From contig NZ_CP109137.1 in assembly GCF_035918095.1 (NCBI RefSeq), forward strand, positions 7,194,001 through 7,258,000: a DNA stretch of 64,000 nucleotides, written 5' to 3'. This document shows, piece by piece, positions 25,241 to 33,981 of this stretch. The first letter of the stretch is position 1, and the number at the start of each line of letters is the position of its first letter. Under the pieces are notes generated by a model. That model made no database searches, was not told the origin of the DNA, and was given only the letters and a program-made list of their open reading frames with translations. This DNA is from Streptomyces sp. NBC_01750. GTDB lineage: Bacteria; Actinomycetota; Actinomycetes; Streptomycetales; Streptomycetaceae. The position numbers and the translations under genes were made by a program.

Positions 25241-25693
25241 ATGAACATCCCTTTCTTGGACAACTGGCTCAAGCGGCACGGCGGTGACCTGGAGGAGAAG
25301 GCGCTCACCGCCGGAGCCGAGAACGACCCGGAGAGAGCGGCGGCCATCGCCGAGCTGCTCTCCGAGTGTGAGCTGCTGCGTGTCCGAGCAGGGCAGGCCG
25401 GGCTCGAACTGGACGACTCCCCGGCCTCGTTGACCGCCCTCGACCAGTTGCCGCCACGCTGGCGCGACGACCCGGAGGAACTGCCCTGGCTGGGTAACGA
25501 CGCGGGTCTCTACCTCGGCACCGTGATCGTCCGTACGGTCCCCGGCGCGACGTGGCACATCTGGCCGGCCGGCCATCCAGTGGTGCGGCTCGTCTCCGGC
25601 CGTGAGATCGGCGTGGTGGAAGCGGGTCTTGACTGGGCGGTCAACGGAGCGCCCGAGCTCTCCCAGGTCTACGCCGAAGCGGCCGAAGCCTGA
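25241..25693 (+). CDS. Conserved hypothetical protein (DUF6278-like)
   Basis: A 150-residue acidic soluble protein. It begins MNIPFLDNWLKRHGGDLEEK, has a helical first half (ERAAAIAELLSECELLRVRAG) and a C-terminal sheet region around TWHIWPAGHPVVRLVSGREI and VEAGLDWAVNG. The sequence recalls the Streptomyces DUF6278 family, for which no function is known. GAGGCT lies 7 nt before the ATG, resembling the leaderless pattern seen elsewhere in the window. Confidence 0.7.
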   Translation: MNIPFLDNWLKRHGGDLEEKALTAGAENDPERAAAIAELLSECELLRVRAGQAGLELDDSPASLTALDQLPPRWRDDPEELPWLGNDAGLYLGTVIVRTVPGATWHIWPAGHPVVRLVSGREIGVVEAGLDWAVNGAPELSQVYAEAAEA

Positions 25694-25734
25694 CGTCGCG
25701 CGGGGCTCGCCGATCCGGCGACGATCATGCGCAG

Positions 25735-25810
25735 CCGTGATTAATACGGCTTATGCCCTATTTATGCGTGTCGAGTGCGAAGTCTCTTATCGGGCTGGAT
25801 AGTTTGCGCT
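25735..25810 (+). promoter_or_regulatory. AT-rich control region of the glu operon
   Basis: An unusually A/T-rich stretch for this genome (GATTAATACGGCTTATGCCC, then TATTTATGCG and CTTATCGGGCTGGATAG). It lies 36-110 nt before the ATPase start and is the most likely promoter; I could not fix one -35/-10 pair. Confidence 0.45.
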
Positions 25811-25845
25811 GACCTCGACACAGCTGAGAGTGGGTGGGGCTGCGT

Positions 25846-26589
<744 letters not shown>

Positions 26590-26606
26590 CCGGGGGTGCA
26601 GGACTC

Positions 26607-27530
26607 ATGACGCGTAACGGACGTATGAGACGTGCTCTCGTGGCGACGGCACTCGTACTGGCCGTCGCCGCCACCGCGGCCTGCGGAAAGGAGGGCAGCC
26701 CGCCCGCCAAGGGCCCGCGGACCGACCGGCTGCCGCAGTACACCGTCGCCACCGGCTTCAAGCTGCCCGGCTCGCCGACCTGGAACAAGGCCAAGAAGCG
26801 CGGCCATCTCGTTGTGGGCGCCAAGGAGGACCAGCCCTACCTGGGTGAGAAGGACCCGGCGAGCGGGCGCTACACCGGGTTCGACATCGAGATCGCCAAA
26901 ATGGTCGCCGCCTCGATCGGTTTCGATCCGAACGCCATCGTGTTCAAGACGATCGCCTCGGCGAACCGCGAAACCGCGCTGCAGAACGGGCAGATCGACT
27001 ACTACGTCGGCACCTACACCATCAACGACAACCGCAAGAAGCTCGTCGGCTTCGCAGGCCCCTACTACCTGGCCGGCCAGTCGCTCCTCGTACGGTCCGA
27101 CGAGAACGACATCAAAGGCCCCCAGGACCTGGCCGGCAAGCGCGTCTGCTCGGCCGCCGGATCGACGCCGTACCAGCGGATCGAGGCCGACTACCCGAAG
27201 GCCGACCTCGTCGCCTACGACGCCTACTCCGTCTGCGTGGACAATCTGCTGACCTACCAGGTCGACGCCGTCACCACCGACGACGCCATCCTCACCGGCT
27301 ACGCGGCCAAGGTGCCCGACGAGCTCAAGGTGGTCGGCAAGCCCTTCTCGGAGGAGCCGTACGGAATCGGCGTTCCGCGCAGCGACAACGCCCTGCGCTT
27401 CGCCATCGACGACGCCCTCGAGGCCAACGAGAAGAACGGGAACTGGAAGAAGGCCTACGACGCGACACTCGGCCTCTCCGGGGTGCCGGCCCCACAGCCG
27501 CCACCGATCGACCGCTACCCGGCGAGCTGA
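26607..27530 (+). CDS. gluB: Glutamate-binding lipoprotein
   Basis: A 307-residue extracellular solute-binding protein of family 3. The lipoprotein signal ends in AATAAC with Cys near residue 30. Family motifs are GHLVVGAKEDQPYLGEKDP, GRYTGFDIEIAKMVAASIGF, ALQNGQIDYYVGTYTINDNR, SLLVRSD and GPQDLAGKRVCSAAGSTPYQ. Two cysteines (RVCSAAG and YSVCVDNLL) could form a disulfide. It lies 17 nt after the ATPase gene and delivers the amino acid to GluCD. Confidence 0.92.
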   Translation: MTRNGRMRRALVATALVLAVAATAACGKEGSPPAKGPRTDRLPQYTVATGFKLPGSPTWNKAKKRGHLVVGAKEDQPYLGEKDPASGRYTGFDIEIAKMVAASIGFDPNAIVFKTIASANRETALQNGQIDYYVGTYTINDNRKKLVGFAGPYYLAGQSLLVRSDENDIKGPQDLAGKRVCSAAGSTPYQRIEADYPKADLVAYDAYSVCVDNLLTYQVDAVTTDDAILTGYAAKVPDELKVVGKPFSEEPYGIGVPRSDNALRFAIDDALEANEKNGNWKKAYDATLGLSGVPAPQPPPIDRYPAS

Positions 27531-27537
27531 GGACATC

Positions 27538-28182
27538 GTGTACGTACTGATCGACAACTTCTCCCTGTACGCCGAGGGCTTCTTCGGCACCGTCCAGCTC
27601 ACGATCTACGCCTCGCTGCTCGCCCTGGTCCTCGGCTTCGTCATGGCCTCCTTCCGGGTGGCCCCCGTGCGCTCCCTGCGGGTGCTGGGCACGGTGTGGG
27701 TGACCGTGCTGCGCAACACCCCGCTGACACTGCTCTTCTTCGCCGTCCTGCTCGGCCTGCCGCGCTTCGGACTTGTCCTGCCCTTCCAGCTCTTCGCGGT
27801 GATCGCGCTGGGCTGTTACACCTCCGCGTTCATCTGCGAGGCGCTGCGCGCCGGGATCAACACCGTGCACAAAGGGCAGGGCGAGGCGGCGCGCAGCCTC
27901 GGTATGAACTTCGGCCAGACCCTCAACAACGTTGTCCTGCCACAGGCATTCCGGAGCGTCATCCCGCCGATCGGCTCCACACTCATCGCGCTGGCCAAGA
28001 ATTCCGCGATCGCCGGCGCGTTCAGCGTCACCGAACTGCTGGGCACCTACAAACCCCTCAGCGAGCTCGGCTACAACATCATCTGGACCTTCGTCTGGAT
28101 CGCCGTCGGCTACCTGATCATCACCTTGACCATCAGTGCGCTGTTCCACGTGCTGGAGAAGCGCTATGGAGTCGCCCGATGA
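27538..28182 (+). CDS. gluC: Glutamate ABC transporter permease
   Basis: A 214-residue permease of the HisMQ type with five helices. The N-terminal helix contains LYAEGFFGTVQLTIYASLLA and the ATPase-coupling EAA loop is EALRAGINTVHKGQGEAARS-LG. LRNTPLTLLFFAVLLGLP is the typical R-N/G-T-P motif. The GTG at 27538 follows the gluB stop by 7 nt. It should pair with GluD. Confidence 0.92.
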   Translation: MYVLIDNFSLYAEGFFGTVQLTIYASLLALVLGFVMASFRVAPVRSLRVLGTVWVTVLRNTPLTLLFFAVLLGLPRFGLVLPFQLFAVIALGCYTSAFICEALRAGINTVHKGQGEAARSLGMNFGQTLNNVVLPQAFRSVIPPIGSTLIALAKNSAIAGAFSVTELLGTYKPLSELGYNIIWTFVWIAVGYLIITLTISALFHVLEKRYGVAR

Positions 28183-29036
28183 CCGATTCCACCGCCCTCT
28201 ATGACATCCCGGGTCCCAACACCCGTAAGCGACACCTCACTTACGGCATCATCTCGACCGCCGTGATCATGGCCCTGTTCGGCTGGATCCTCTATCTGCT
28301 GTTCGACACGGGACAGTTCACCGCCACCAAGTGGACTCCGTTCGAGTACAAGGGCATTCAGGAGCTGCTGCTGCGGGGCCTCGGCAACACCCTCAAAGCC
28401 TTCGCCTATGCCGCGGTGTTCTCGCTCGCCCTGGGCGGGCTCCTCGCCGCCGGCCGGCTCTCCGACCACCGGCCGGTGCGCTGGGTCGCCACTGTGGTGG
28501 TGGAGTTCTTCCGCGCCATGCCCGTACTGGTGATGATCTTCTTCATCTTCGTGGCGCTGAAGGTGCAGCCGCTGCCCGCGCTGGTGGCCGGACTGACGCT
28601 CTACAACGGCTCGGTGCTCGCCGAGGTGTTCCGGGCGGGCGTCAACTCGGTCGAGCGCGGACAGCGGGAGGCCGCTTACACCCTCGGCATGCGCAAGTCC
28701 CAGGTCATGTCATACGTCCTGGTGCCCCAGGCGGTTCGCGCGATGCTGCCGACGATCATCAGTCAACTGGTGGTAGCACTGAAGGACACCTCGCTCGGCT
28801 ATTTGATCACCTATGAGGAGTTCCTTCACGCGGGCAAGCTCATCGCCTCGAATCTCGACTACGATTTGCCGTTCATCCCTGTGGTGATGGTGATCTCGCC
28901 TATCTACATCGGGATGTGCATGCTGCTCTCCTGGTTCGCCAACTGGATGGCCGGGTGGCAGCGGCGCAATCCGAAGACGGAGGCCGCGGATGTCGCCTCG
29001 GCCGAACCAGGGACGCTGCTGCCGGGAGTGCAGTAG
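28179..29036 (+). CDS. gluD: Glutamate ABC transporter permease
   Basis: A 285-residue permease, longer than GluC because of an N-terminal helix and outer loop (about 20-65) before the HisMQ core. Visible motifs are RGLGNTLKAFAYAAVFSLAL, FFRAMPVLVMIFFIF and the EAA loop EVFRAGVNSVERGQREAAYT-LG. Its ATG overlaps the gluC stop (ATGA). The C-terminus is hydrophilic. It is convergent with the S15 hydrolase gene with a 36-nt gap. Confidence 0.92.
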   Translation: MTDSTALYDIPGPNTRKRHLTYGIISTAVIMALFGWILYLLFDTGQFTATKWTPFEYKGIQELLLRGLGNTLKAFAYAAVFSLALGGLLAAGRLSDHRPVRWVATVVVEFFRAMPVLVMIFFIFVALKVQPLPALVAGLTLYNGSVLAEVFRAGVNSVERGQREAAYTLGMRKSQVMSYVLVPQAVRAMLPTIISQLVVALKDTSLGYLITYEEFLHAGKLIASNLDYDLPFIPVVMVISPIYIGMCMLLSWFANWMAGWQRRNPKTEAADVASAEPGTLLPGVQ

Positions 29037-29072
29037 CTCAGGGGCAATGGCCCGCCCGGCAGCAGCCGGTGA

Positions 29073-30674
29073 TCACTTCTCGTGCAGCGGGACCGACAGA
29101 TATGACGGGTCGGCTGCGGACGAGGAGAAGGTCAGCTGCGCGCCGGACGGGTTGTGCTCGATGTAGAGCGGGTCGACGGTGTCGACGACCACGGCGAGAC
29201 GATGGCCGGCCGGTACGTCGTAGGCGGTGGAGAACAACTCCAGGTCGACGGTGAACGGCTTTCCGGGTGTCTCGCCGTGGAAGGTGTACGGCGCGTTGCT
29301 GACCAGCTTGCCGAGGCCGAGCGGGCCCACGTCGTAGAGATACGCGACGAGGGTGCCGCTCTCCTTGGTACTGGTGACCGTGGTGTGCAGCTTCGTTGTG
29401 CCGCGCACCTGCTGCTCGGAGCCGTACCGCTCCGACTGCCAGACGGCGGCGAAGGCGCGCGGCAGCAGCGGGATCCACGCCATCGGGGGCAACTTGGCGA
29501 ACTGGTCCAGGATGCTGGAGAGGAAGATGACCCCGCCGTCGGCGCCCGAGTCGATGTTGGCGAAGATCTTCTTGGTGCCGTCCAGGTTGATCTTCCGCTC
29601 CGTCGCCGCCACCGACTTCCAGTCCGGATAGCTCTCGTACGCGCCGGTGGAACGGGACTTGAGGCGGACCGGCTGCTCGCGCTCCACGCCGTTGTCGACG
29701 CCCTTGAGGTAGTGGTCCATCCACCGGTGGGCGCTGGTCCAGGTGTCGTTGGGCAGCCCGAACAGTCCGGTTCCCTCGGCCGTGGCGTGGTCGCCGGGGC
29801 GGAACTCAAGGCGCTTGGGGCCGGTGAGCTTCTCGTAGAAGTCCGCGTACTGGTTGGGCGGGAAGATCGTGTCGCCCCAGGCGTTGCCGAGCATGATGGC
29901 GGCGCCATTGGCGTTGATCCGGTCCACGTAGGTGCTGGGGGATCGCTTCTTCCCCCAGGCGATCAACCCCTGCTCCTTGGTGAGATCGGAGGAGAAGAAG
30001 TCCGCCGTGATCCGCCGGAACTCCTCGCTCGGCCGGCCGGTGACATACCCCGCCCCGGCGAGCAGCGCCGTGGCCTGCTGATGCTGGGTGCGGCTGCTGT
30101 AGATGGACTCGACGAGGTCGGCCCAGCCGCTGAGCGCCGCGACCGCCTTGATCCGCTTGTCGTGGCCGGCGGCCAGCAGACAGATGCCCGCGCCGTACGA
30201 GACGCCGGCCATGCCGATCCTGCCGGGGTCGGCGGGGGTGTTCGCGAGCGCCCAGTCGATCACCTTGGAGGCGTCGGCGATGTCGGACGGCCCCGCCACC
30301 TCGATCGTGCCGCCGGACTGCCAGAAGCCGCGGACGTTGTACGTCACCACGACATAGCCCGAGTCGGCGAGCTGCCTGGCCTGGGCGAGGTATTCGATCT
30401 GGGGCAGGCCCCAGCTCGTGGGCAGCACGATCACGGGGTACTCCCGTGTGCCGTCCGCGCCGGCGGGCGTAACAACATTGGCCTTGAGCGTGGTGCCGCC
30501 ATCCCCCGCGATGTCGACGAACCGTACGTCCGGGCCGGCGGATCGGGCCTGGACACCGGCCGTCCGGGCGGCGGGTGCCACTCCGGCGGCCGCACCTACG
30601 GCCGGTCCGGCGAGAAGCGCCACGGAGACCGTACCGATCGCGGTCGTGCGCAGAGCCTTGCGCGACTGTCCCAC
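29073..30674 (-). CDS. Secreted S15/CocE-family alpha/beta hydrolase
   Basis: A 533-residue exported hydrolase. A signal peptide (residues 1-35, basic start then AIGTVSVALLAGPAVGAAAG) precedes an X-Pro dipeptidyl-peptidase-type alpha/beta hydrolase domain with nucleophile Ser in GVSYGAG, the acid in LGNAWGDTIFPP and the histidine in RPGDHATAEG. A C-terminal beta-rich domain (about 400-530, ending DPSYLSVPLHEK) matches the non-catalytic domain of CocE/NonD proteins. It probably cleaves acyl esters or peptides outside the cell. GTG start at 30672-30674 with AGGAG. Its upstream region carries TTAC/GTAA inverted repeats. Confidence 0.88.
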   Translation of the reverse strand: MGQSRKALRTTAIGTVSVALLAGPAVGAAAGVAPAARTAGVQARSAGPDVRFVDIAGDGGTTLKANVVTPAGADGTREYPVIVLPTSWGLPQIEYLAQARQLADSGYVVVTYNVRGFWQSGGTIEVAGPSDIADASKVIDWALANTPADPGRIGMAGVSYGAGICLLAAGHDKRIKAVAALSGWADLVESIYSSRTQHQQATALLAGAGYVTGRPSEEFRRITADFFSSDLTKEQGLIAWGKKRSPSTYVDRINANGAAIMLGNAWGDTIFPPNQYADFYEKLTGPKRLEFRPGDHATAEGTGLFGLPNDTWTSAHRWMDHYLKGVDNGVEREQPVRLKSRSTGAYESYPDWKSVAATERKINLDGTKKIFANIDSGADGGVIFLSSILDQFAKLPPMAWIPLLPRAFAAVWQSERYGSEQQVRGTTKLHTTVTSTKESGTLVAYLYDVGPLGLGKLVSNAPYTFHGETPGKPFTVDLELFSTAYDVPAGHRLAVVVDTVDPLYIEHNPSGAQLTFSSSAADPSYLSVPLHEK

Positions 30675-31034
30675 GGGTCACTCCTCACTCGTGTCAATGC
30701 AAAGTGACCCGACGGTAACCGTGGAGGCTTACTTGAGGTAACTGCTCGGTAAGTTACGCATGAGTAACGATTGTTGACGTCCCGTCAGTGGGAGTGGGTC
30801 CGGCCGCGGCGGAACGCGCCCCTCCCGTCGCCGTGGGCCGTTGTCGAGCGCCCGCGTGCCCTCGGCGTGGTCGCCGGCGATCTCGACAGGCCGACCTGGA
30901 CCCGGGGTACCTTCCTGACTCGACCCCGGTGATCGTCCTCTCGGGCTGCCGCGCCGGCCGCCCGGCAGCGGCGGCCAGGACCGGAATGCAGCCGACCTCT
31001 GGTGTTCCCGTGGCGGACGTCCCAAGCTCTCCGT
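30675..31034. other. 360-nt intergenic region between divergent genes
   Basis: The left part (30690-30780) is AT-rich and carries the inverted repeats described separately. The right part (30785-31030) is GC-rich with no convincing gene on either strand. Confidence 0.5.
30729..30768. promoter_or_regulatory. TTAC/GTAA inverted repeats before the S15 hydrolase gene
   Basis: TTAC-TTGAG-GTAA (30729-30741) and GTTACGCATGAGTAAC (30753-30768, 14 of 16 positions symmetric). This type of palindrome is commonly bound by TetR- or MarR-family regulators of lipid-related genes; the regulator is unknown. Confidence 0.45.
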
Positions 31035-31592
31035 GTGGAGAATCCAGAGGGCGGCACTCCGCCGCCGGTGCTGATGACCCTCCGGCTGCGACGGCAGGTC
31101 GAGTGGGTGCCCGTCGCGGCGCTCGTGCTCGCAGTCGTCTGGGGCATCGCCGCCGGGGCCATCGTCGACGGCCCCAATGGCACAGCAGGCGGCGTCGCCA
31201 TGGCGGTGATCGGAGTGCCGATCGCCGTCCTCGCGGTCAGCTGCGTGGGCCATCTGGTGCGGCCGCTGCGGGTCAGTGCCGACGCGGCCGGGCTGACCGT
31301 GCGGCTGCCGGTCTGGCCGGCCAGAACCGTGCCCTGGTCCGGTATTTCGCGGGTGACCGCACTGCCGCAGTACGTCATCGTCGGCTGTCGCGCACCGGTC
31401 GGGAAACTGCCGCGGACCTGTCGGCTGCGGGCCGCGTACCGCAGGCTCGCTCCCGCCCCGGACAGTGCGGCGAGCGGCCAGGGGCTCTGCTTCGAGACAC
31501 AGGTATTCGAGCTGGATCCGGCCGAACTGCTCGACGCCATCAGGCGGTATGCGCCGGTGGGGCTCAGGGTGACGGACGATTCGCGCCGGTAG
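31035..31592 (+). CDS. Membrane protein with bacterial PH-like domain
   Basis: A 185-residue protein with two helices (WVPVAALVLAVVWGIAAGAI and AMAVIGVPIAVLAVSCVGHL) and a cytoplasmic domain whose start (LRVSADAAGLTVRLPVWPAR-TVPWSGISRV) matches the bPH/YdbS-like family, ending in an L-D-P-AELLDAIRRY helix. The function of such proteins is unknown. The start is uncertain: GTG 31035 or ATG 31074; neither has a good ribosome site. Confidence 0.65.
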   Translation: MENPEGGTPPPVLMTLRLRRQVEWVPVAALVLAVVWGIAAGAIVDGPNGTAGGVAMAVIGVPIAVLAVSCVGHLVRPLRVSADAAGLTVRLPVWPARTVPWSGISRVTALPQYVIVGCRAPVGKLPRTCRLRAAYRRLAPAPDSAASGQGLCFETQVFELDPAELLDAIRRYAPVGLRVTDDSRR

Positions 31593-31760
31593 ATTTCCAC
31601 AAGCCCCTCTCTGCCCTTGCCCGGCCCTGCAGTTGACACCGACCGTGGTGGTGCGGGCCTCTTCCGGTGCGATCGAGAGAAGCCGTGGTCCCATTTCATC
31701 CGTACCGCAGAGACTTCCTTCGGGCGGACGGCCGCGTACGGGGCGTATGACAATGCCTGC

Positions 31761-33026
31761 ATGACAAGGCCCGATCAGAGCGTGCCGGATGTCTTCGATC
31801 CGCGGATCTACGCCACCGGACTGCCCCACGACGCCTTCCGCGAGCTGCGCGACCACCACCCCGTGGCCCGGCAGGAGGAGTACGAAGTCCTCGGCTGGCC
31901 CGCGGGATCCGGCTTCTGGGCGGTCACCCGCCACGCGGACGTCGTGCGGGTCCTCAAAGACGCAGGGACCTTCTCGTCCCACCTCGGCGCCACCCAGATC
32001 CGTGACCCCGACCCGGCCGATCTGCCGTTCATCCGACGCATGATGCTCAACCAGGACCCTTCGCCCCGCTTCGCGGGGGAGACCCCGTCGGACCACGGGA
32101 GGCTGCGGCGACTGGTGAGCCGCGCCTTCACCCCGGGACGCATCGACCGCTTCACCACGGCGGCCAGGGCTCGCGCGCGCCAACTGCTGGCCGCGGCACG
32201 GGACATGGGGCCGGTCTTCGACCTGGTCAGTGCCGTCACCGACGACTACGCCCTGCTCAACCTCTCCGATCTGCTGGGCGTCCCGGAGAGCGACCGGGGG
32301 CTGCTGCTGAAGTGGACCGAGCGCGTCATCGCCTACCAGGACCCGGACGAGCCGCCGGTGCTCGGACCCGACGGCAGGCCCGTCAATCCGCGCTCACCCG
32401 CCATGCTCCAGGAGATGTTCGCCTACGCGCAGCAACTCGCCGCCTACAAAAGACGCAGGCCCGCCGACGACGTCATGACCTCGCTCGCGCAGTCGGAACT
32501 CTCCGGCGCCGAGCTGGAGATGTTCTTCTTCCTGCTCACGATCGCGGGCAACGACACCGTTCGCAGTGCCGCTCCCGGTGGCTTCCTGACGCTGGCCGAG
32601 CACCCGGACGAGCAGCGCAGGCTGCGGGCCGGAGAGGTGGCTCCGGACAGCGCCGTTGAGGAACTGCTGCGCCGCCACCCGCCGGTCCTCAGCTTCCGCC
32701 GCACCGCCGACCGGGACACCCGGCTCGCCGGGCAGCGGATTCGCAAGGGCGACAAGGTGGTCGTCTTCCACGCCTCCGCCAACTACGACGAGCGTGTCTT
32801 CGAGGCCCCGCACGGCCTCGATCTCTCCCGCTCGCCTAATCCTCACGTGTCTTTCGGCGACGGCCCGCACATCTGTCTCGGCGCCCACTTCGCCCGGCTC
32901 CAGCTGCGCGTCCTGCACGAGGAGGCACTGGATGTGCTGCCGCCGCTGACGACCGCGAGCCCGCCGCGCCGGCTGGTGTCCAACTTCATCAATGGCATCA
33001 AGTCGCTGCCGCTGACCGAGGCCTGA
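31761..33026 (+). CDS. Cytochrome P450 (CYP124/125/142-like)
   Basis: A 421-residue P450. The I-helix motif is AGNDTVRSA, the K-helix EELLR, and the haem loop FGDGPHICLGAHFARLQ with C372. The AGNDT-R form, the FNxDPSPRF-like entry segment (LNQDPSPRFAGETPSDHGRL-RRLVSRAFTP) and the ASANYDERVF segment resemble CYP124, CYP125 and CYP142, which hydroxylate terminal methyl groups of branched lipids and steroids. A lipid substrate is thus inferred. ATG 31761 gives the expected start (MTRPDQSVPDVFDPRIYATG); longer in-frame options have no family support. Confidence 0.9.
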   Translation: MTRPDQSVPDVFDPRIYATGLPHDAFRELRDHHPVARQEEYEVLGWPAGSGFWAVTRHADVVRVLKDAGTFSSHLGATQIRDPDPADLPFIRRMMLNQDPSPRFAGETPSDHGRLRRLVSRAFTPGRIDRFTTAARARARQLLAAARDMGPVFDLVSAVTDDYALLNLSDLLGVPESDRGLLLKWTERVIAYQDPDEPPVLGPDGRPVNPRSPAMLQEMFAYAQQLAAYKRRRPADDVMTSLAQSELSGAELEMFFFLLTIAGNDTVRSAAPGGFLTLAEHPDEQRRLRAGEVAPDSAVEELLRRHPPVLSFRRTADRDTRLAGQRIRKGDKVVVFHASANYDERVFEAPHGLDLSRSPNPHVSFGDGPHICLGAHFARLQLRVLHEEALDVLPPLTTASPPRRLVSNFINGIKSLPLTEA

Positions 33027-33133
33027 GCGCGCGACTTCGAGGCCGGCAGGTCAGGCGCCGTCGCCCGGTTGAAGAGGTGGAAGATCCTTGGGGACTGCCG
33101 CCTCGAGGGCGACGGAGTGCCTGGGTGTTACTC

Positions 33134-33877
33134 CTAGCTCGCGGCACGGTGGGAGCTGCGCGTGGCCGGAGCGGGCGCCTGAGCCATCCGGGTCACATCG
33201 GCGACCAGCTCCACCACATCGGGGCCGTACGCCTGCGAGTTGACGACCTTGAGCAGGAGGCAGAAGGAGTTGCCGCCGTGCTTGCGGGCGAGTTTCTCGT
33301 GGTTGCGGGCCAGATAGCGGGTGGCCGCCTGGTTGGTGATGGCGCGCTGGCCGCAGAAGAGAAAGACCGGCCGCGCGTCCTGCCCCGCCGTGAGGCGCGC
33401 CAGCATGACGTACTCGGCGACGCCCGGCTCCATGCGGTAGCGCTCCGAACCGATCTGGAAGGCGCCCTGGTCGGGGCCCGGCTCAGGGTCCGTGTTGATC
33501 TTCACGCCGGGGAGCAGCGACTGCAGATGCGCGGCCATCCGGCGATTGGAGAACGGGCCGCCCACACAGAATTCCGTACGCTCGCCGAAGCCCTGCTGGG
33601 CTGTGTCGTGCCAGACGATCTGGGCGTGTGAACCGCAGTCCTTGATCAGCGCGGAGAGCTCGAGCAGCGCGAAGACGTCGAAGCGGTGCACGGAGCCGTC
33701 GCGGCCGGCCTCGCGGTTGACGACGAGAAGGGATTCGGAGTTCCCCGGCAGCCCGAAGAAGGACTGCTTGCGGTGGAGTCTTCGCCGCCAGAGGTACGTG
33801 CGGGCGAGCCAGCCGAGTGTGGCGCTGACCCCGGCGGCCACCACGCCCAGCACGATGTTGCGTACGTCGTCATTCAT
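33134..33877 (-). CDS. Membrane-anchored protein of unknown function
   Basis: A 247-residue protein. One N-terminal helix (IVLGVVAAGVSATLGWLART) is followed by a basic stretch (WRRRLHRKQ) and a cytoplasmic alpha/beta domain beginning GLPGNSESLLVVNREAGRDG. Conserved-looking segments include GERTEFCVGGPFSNRRMAAH, GVAEYVMLARLTAGQDARPV-FLFCGQRAITNQAATRYLARN and SFCLLLKVVNSQAYGPDVVEL. The GGPxSN turn and the FLFCGQRA strand suggest a nucleotide- or ligand-binding Rossmann-like domain, but I cannot name the family. The ATG start is at 33875-33877. The gene is convergent with the P450. Confidence 0.65.
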   Translation of the reverse strand: MNDDVRNIVLGVVAAGVSATLGWLARTYLWRRRLHRKQSFFGLPGNSESLLVVNREAGRDGSVHRFDVFALLELSALIKDCGSHAQIVWHDTAQQGFGERTEFCVGGPFSNRRMAAHLQSLLPGVKINTDPEPGPDQGAFQIGSERYRMEPGVAEYVMLARLTAGQDARPVFLFCGQRAITNQAATRYLARNHEKLARKHGGNSFCLLLKVVNSQAYGPDVVELVADVTRMAQAPAPATRSSHRAAS

Positions 33878-33981
33878 GGGCGGGCATGTTAGCGGTCTTG
33901 CGGACCAATGTTCGAGGCGGGCCTGACGGGGCGGTCACGGTGAAGTTACGCTGCGCGGAGTTGCATTGACTGGAGGTACGG

